The notes beneath the pieces are model-generated. The model ran no database searches and had not been told where the DNA came from. It was given only the letters and a program-made list of their open reading frames with translations. A DNA stretch of 33,245 nucleotides from Rhizophagus sp. LPA8_4_AMF. Taxonomy: Eukaryota; Glomeromycota; Glomeromycetes; Glomerales; Glomeraceae. Made by a program: the position numbers and the translations under genes. The stretch spans positions 1 to 33,245 of the forward strand of contig JADRCO010000463.1 of NCBI GenBank assembly GCA_021464525.1. The letters run 5' to 3'. Below are positions 30,298 to 33,245 of this stretch, in pieces; the first letter of the stretch is position 1, and every line of letters starts with the position of its first letter.

Positions 30298-31487
30298 ATT
30301 CGCGTAGTATCTAAAAATTTTATCAAAGCAGAGAATTATGATGATCAATAAACATTTAAGGTCACATGAAAGATTGAAAGATCAGACCCCAAAAGATGTA
30401 CATATTCATCACCCTGTTTTGAAAGTCTAATATTTACAACTTTTATACAAATAAATACAAATCTTTGATTAAGGAGGTGATGCATAGAAGTTAGTTGTAC
30501 AAGCCGGTGCTTGGGAAATATGGTACCTAACTACAATCGTCACAAGGAACCCCAGAGAAATCTGAGGTGGGAAGCTGACAACTGTCAAGTCGACAAGCAA
30601 GCCGAACAATACTACAAATTCTTTTTTTTATCGACTCATCAGTCATCCCCGAGTATCCGGGTCCAATCCAAAGCGCGAGAAACACGTTTTGTTAACATTA
30701 GTTTCATTAGTTGCATGTGTAATTTTGATTCTTTTATCTAATATCAGTTAGTTTTTAAATTCAACTAAGACTAATTAATTTAATAAGTACCGTAGCTAAC
30801 CAATTCAAAATTTCAGCCTGTACATCTTTTGCATAAGACAAAAGAGGTAAGTTAGCCAAAAGCCCACATTTAACGCGGAGAGAAAAGAACAACATCTCCG
30901 TAAAATTTCGTACATCTGTTTTTCTGTAATACCGGATTGATTTACTGAAGGGGTTGTAACTTGTAAGATTGTCCCTCCGCAAATTTATTATTATAAAATT
31001 GACAGTTTGGGACTTTGGGACCAATGAAAATTCTAAATTCGTAACTTATTTACCTAAAATTATTCTAGCCTATTAAACTTTAAGCGTAATCTCTACCAAC
31101 TAAAGAATTTCCTTTTTGGGAAACAAAACCATTTACGAGAAATTATGACTAGATATTCTATGTCATCGATATGATAGGTTGATCACTGCATCAAAAAAAA
31201 AAATTGTAACGATAGAATATAATTTAACAATATAGATTACGAAAAATTCCATCCATATCTTGATAATTGATAACGGGTTAGTCGGATTTTTTACATAAAA
31301 CGTCCGATTCTCATATATATACCCTCATATTATTAATTTCATTTCATAAAAAAGTCGCATAGTTTATGCGGGTTTTTTTTACTTTTAATGATATATATTT
31401 TTTATATATATTTCCTACTAAACATCTGATTTTTTTAAGATAAATAAGTTTTACCTTTTTTTTTTACTAACGAGTTAATTTTTAGGA
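30298..31487. promoter_or_regulatory. divergent promoter region containing a GC-richer structured block
   Basis: Separates the WDR59-like gene (-) from the acidic repeat gene (+). Bases about 30470-30720 are clearly richer in G and C than the surroundings (30 of 60 in 30541-30600) and hold several short hairpins: CAAGC-CGGT-GCTTG (30500-30513), CAGA-GAAA-TCTG (30553-30564) and TGACA-AC-TGTCA (30576-30587). Small open frames exist on both strands (30511-30741 plus, 30761-31024 minus), but neither looks like a known protein. No tRNA or standard small RNA was recognised. Confidence 0.45.
31356..31380 (+). other. hairpin followed by T8 run
   Basis: CGCATA (31356-31361), loop GTT, TATGCG (31365-31370), then GG and eight T residues. 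It resembles a stem with a poly(T) stop, the kind that ends RNA polymerase III transcripts. It lies about 110 bases before the start of the acidic repeat gene. No upstream RNA gene was identified. Confidence 0.4.
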
Positions 31488-33245
31488 ATGGATTCAGCAG
31501 AAAGTTCTGAGACTGGAAAAGTCGAGGTGACTATGGTCACTTCTGATAGCGAAGAATTGTCGGACAAGGATTCACCCGTACAAGTTTCGCATTCAGACGC
31601 TGAAGAAAATGTTGTATTAATCACTAAAGTAATGACTGATAAAGATTCCTCTAAAGACAACGATGAAGAAACAAAAAATGTCATAATTAACAACAATGTA
31701 CATGAAAATAAAACTGGAAATGATTTATCCGAACAGGTTAACCCCTCCAATTTAAATGAACAACCAAATGTTAATCCTACTGAAGAGGAAAATATTGAAG
31801 AAGAGTTTATTAAATCCAGCGTACCACCTGCTACTCCTCAAGATGAGGTTGTAATCGTAAATAATATGGACGAGAGCATTTCTTTTAAAGTCGAAGTAAT
31901 AGAAAGTGACAAACCTAATAATTCAACAAATGATGAACGGTTGGAATCTCATGAAAATGATAATTTAAACAAATTCCGTAACAATGAAGAATTAAACCCT
32001 GTTAATCCTAATATTCCAACCATGTTGAAAGATAACGAAAATTCAAATTTGTTCAAATCTGATGATGATGATTCAGCGCAAATCTCGTACAACGACCTTC
32101 ATAGTCCTGAAGAGGAATCCCAAGAAGAATTAGGAGAACCGGTTAATCCTAACATTACAACAATTAAGAAACAGTTAAAAGATGATGAAAATCAAGCAAA
32201 TTTGATCGAGTCTAGAGGTGACGATTCAAACCAAACCCCAGACAATGACCTTCACGAGAAATCCCAAGAAGAACTAAAAGAAATAGTTACTCCTAATAAT
32301 ACCCAGCTTAATAACGAAGGAGGATCCAGAGATTTTGGTAATATTGAAAAGGAACTTCCCTTGAATCTTGGTAATACGATGGGCTTTACGAAACAAGATG
32401 ATGACATTTCTGAATTGATGAAATCTGAACATGGTATAATTAGTCAAGAGAAATCTTCTAATACGGAAGAAGACGGAAACCCCATGAATTTTGATGAACT
32501 TAATACAGGTTCTGTGGGACAATCTCATAATACCAGAAGGTCAATAGAAATCCAAGACGATGATAATCAAAGATCTGAACATAGTATAATAAGTCAAAAG
32601 AAATCTCCTAATACAGAAAGAGACAGAAAATCTATGAATTTCGGTAATAATGAACAGGATCTCGATAATACTACGAGCTCTACGAAACGATCGCACATTT
32701 CAAAAAGGTTAGCAGAAATCCAATACGACGAAGATCCTGAATTGATAAATACTGAACATGATATAAGAAATCAGAAGAAATCGTATAACACGGAAGGTAA
32801 CAGAAAATCCATGAATTTCGGTAATAATGAGCAGGACCTTCCTATAAATATCGGTAATACGACGAGCTCTGAGAAGCAACTGCATATCCAAGACAATGAC
32901 AATCCTGAATTGATTGATACAAGTAATCAAAAGAAATCGTCTAATACGAGAGAAGACGGGAAACCGATGATTTTTGATGATGAATTAGATACACGTTCTA
33001 CGGGACAACCGCGTAATACAGGAAAGCCAGATCCTGACTTAATAAAATCTGAACATGAAATGAAAGATCAAAAGAAACCGTCTAATAAGGGAGTAGAACG
33101 AGACCCCATGAACTCTGAGGAAGAAGAACAACCAGATCTCCGTTCTACGGGACAACCGTGTAATACAGGAAAGCCAGATGATAACAAACCTGACATAAAA
33201 TCTGAACATGAAATGAAAGATCAAAAGAAATCGTCTAATAAGAGA
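31488..33245 (+). CDS. long acidic disordered repeat protein, 3' end beyond window
   Basis: From the ATG at 31488 the frame stays open for 586 codons to the window edge with no stop, so the gene continues to the right. A TTTTAG immediately before GAATG looks like a splice acceptor, so an upstream leader exon is likely. The protein is dominated by Glu, Asp, Asn, Lys and Ser, with no membrane segment or known domain. From about residue 305 it consists of five to six degenerate repeats of roughly 43-58 residues, marked by KSEHxxxxQKKSxNT, then (K/R)xMNF(G/D), then a polar linker with TTSS or STGQPxNTGKPD. The part before this has looser copies with SQEEL(G/K)E followed by VNPN or VTPN. This looks like a fast-evolving disordered protein. 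A role in scaffold, nuclear or secreted function cannot be inferred; no signal peptide is seen at this start. Confidence 0.75.
   Translation, partial: MDSAESSETGKVEVTMVTSDSEELSDKDSPVQVSHSDAEENVVLITKVMTDKDSSKDNDEETKNVIINNNVHENKTGNDLSEQVNPSNLNEQPNVNPTEEENIEEEFIKSSVPPATPQDEVVIVNNMDESISFKVEVIESDKPNNSTNDERLESHENDNLNKFRNNEELNPVNPNIPTMLKDNENSNLFKSDDDDSAQISYNDLHSPEEESQEELGEPVNPNITTIKKQLKDDENQANLIESRGDDSNQTPDNDLHEKSQEELKEIVTPNNTQLNNEGGSRDFGNIEKELPLNLGNTMGFTKQDDDISELMKSEHGIISQEKSSNTEEDGNPMNFDELNTGSVGQSHNTRRSIEIQDDDNQRSEHSIISQKKSPNTERDRKSMNFGNNEQDLDNTTSSTKRSHISKRLAEIQYDEDPELINTEHDIRNQKKSYNTEGNRKSMNFGNNEQDLPINIGNTTSSEKQLHIQDNDNPELIDTSNQKKSSNTREDGKPMIFDDELDTRSTGQPRNTGKPDPDLIKSEHEMKDQKKPSNKGVERDPMNSEEEEQPDLRSTGQPCNTGKPDDNKPDIKSEHEMKDQKKSSNKR

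Noticed and set aside
30600-30660. CTGATGAGTC on the minus strand, like a hammerhead ribozyme core
   Set aside because: The required GAAA after the second stem is missing; TTGAC follows TCGAC instead.
30761-31024. Minus-strand open frame of 87 codons upstream of the WDR59-like gene
   Set aside because: No recognisable motif, and it lies in a spacer of odd base composition. Not enough to call a gene.
1-33245. CRISPR arrays, bacterial operons or prokaryotic ribosome-binding sites
   Set aside because: The genes are intron-containing and eukaryotic. No spaced direct-repeat array was seen.

Overview
This is an AT-rich fungal nuclear window. Genes have many short GT-AG introns, most about 35-90 bases, with GTAAG-type donors. 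Long homopolymer runs and gene-poor AT-rich spacers separate them. The gene set points to an arbuscular mycorrhizal fungus (Glomeromycotina, most like Rhizophagus): a BTB-BACK-TLDc protein with a C-terminal membrane anchor, a trifunctional fungal TRP gene, a SEA-complex WDR59 protein, an Aim32-type ferredoxin-like protein, and low-complexity repeat proteins. The organism is inferred from gene content; no marker gene settles it.

Layout, left to right. 1-1.7 kb is spacer with a decayed, stop-ridden gene remnant (about 371-1088). 1729-5369 (-) is a 16-exon WD40 + TBC protein of the TBC1D31/WDR67 family. It shares a 0.7 kb divergent promoter region with 6078-8354 (+), a three-exon gene whose N-terminal two thirds resembles nucleotidyltransferase-like proteins of phages and large DNA viruses. 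9476-10589 (-) is a Cdc42/Rac-like GTPase that has lost nearly every hallmark nucleotide-binding or catalytic residue plus its CAAX box. A 3.3 kb gene-poor stretch follows. 13854-15042 (-) is AIM32-like, and 15444-16576 (-) is a Ser/Asp/Glu-rich repeat protein. 16948-18700 (+) is BTB-BACK-TLDc. 19335-21779 (-) is the tryptophan enzyme (glutamine amidotransferase, IGP synthase, PRA isomerase). 23249-24433 (-) is a wax-synthase-like MBOAT acyltransferase. 25082-30297 (-) is an 18-exon WDR59/Sea3-like GATOR2/SEACAT subunit. 31488 to the window end (+) is the open 5' part of a long disordered acidic repeat protein.

The genes do not form a cluster or operon; most are housekeeping genes in ordinary fungal arrangement. 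The most unusual items are the predicted pseudo-GTPase, the virus-type gene now carrying spliceosomal introns, a ciliary/centriolar-satellite family member in a lineage without flagella, the repeat protein at the right edge, and a group of near-perfect palindromes between the convergent BTB-TLDc and TRP genes. All exon boundaries were derived by hand from GT/AG signals and reading frame. One junction, in the TBC gene near 2500-2539, could not be resolved cleanly.
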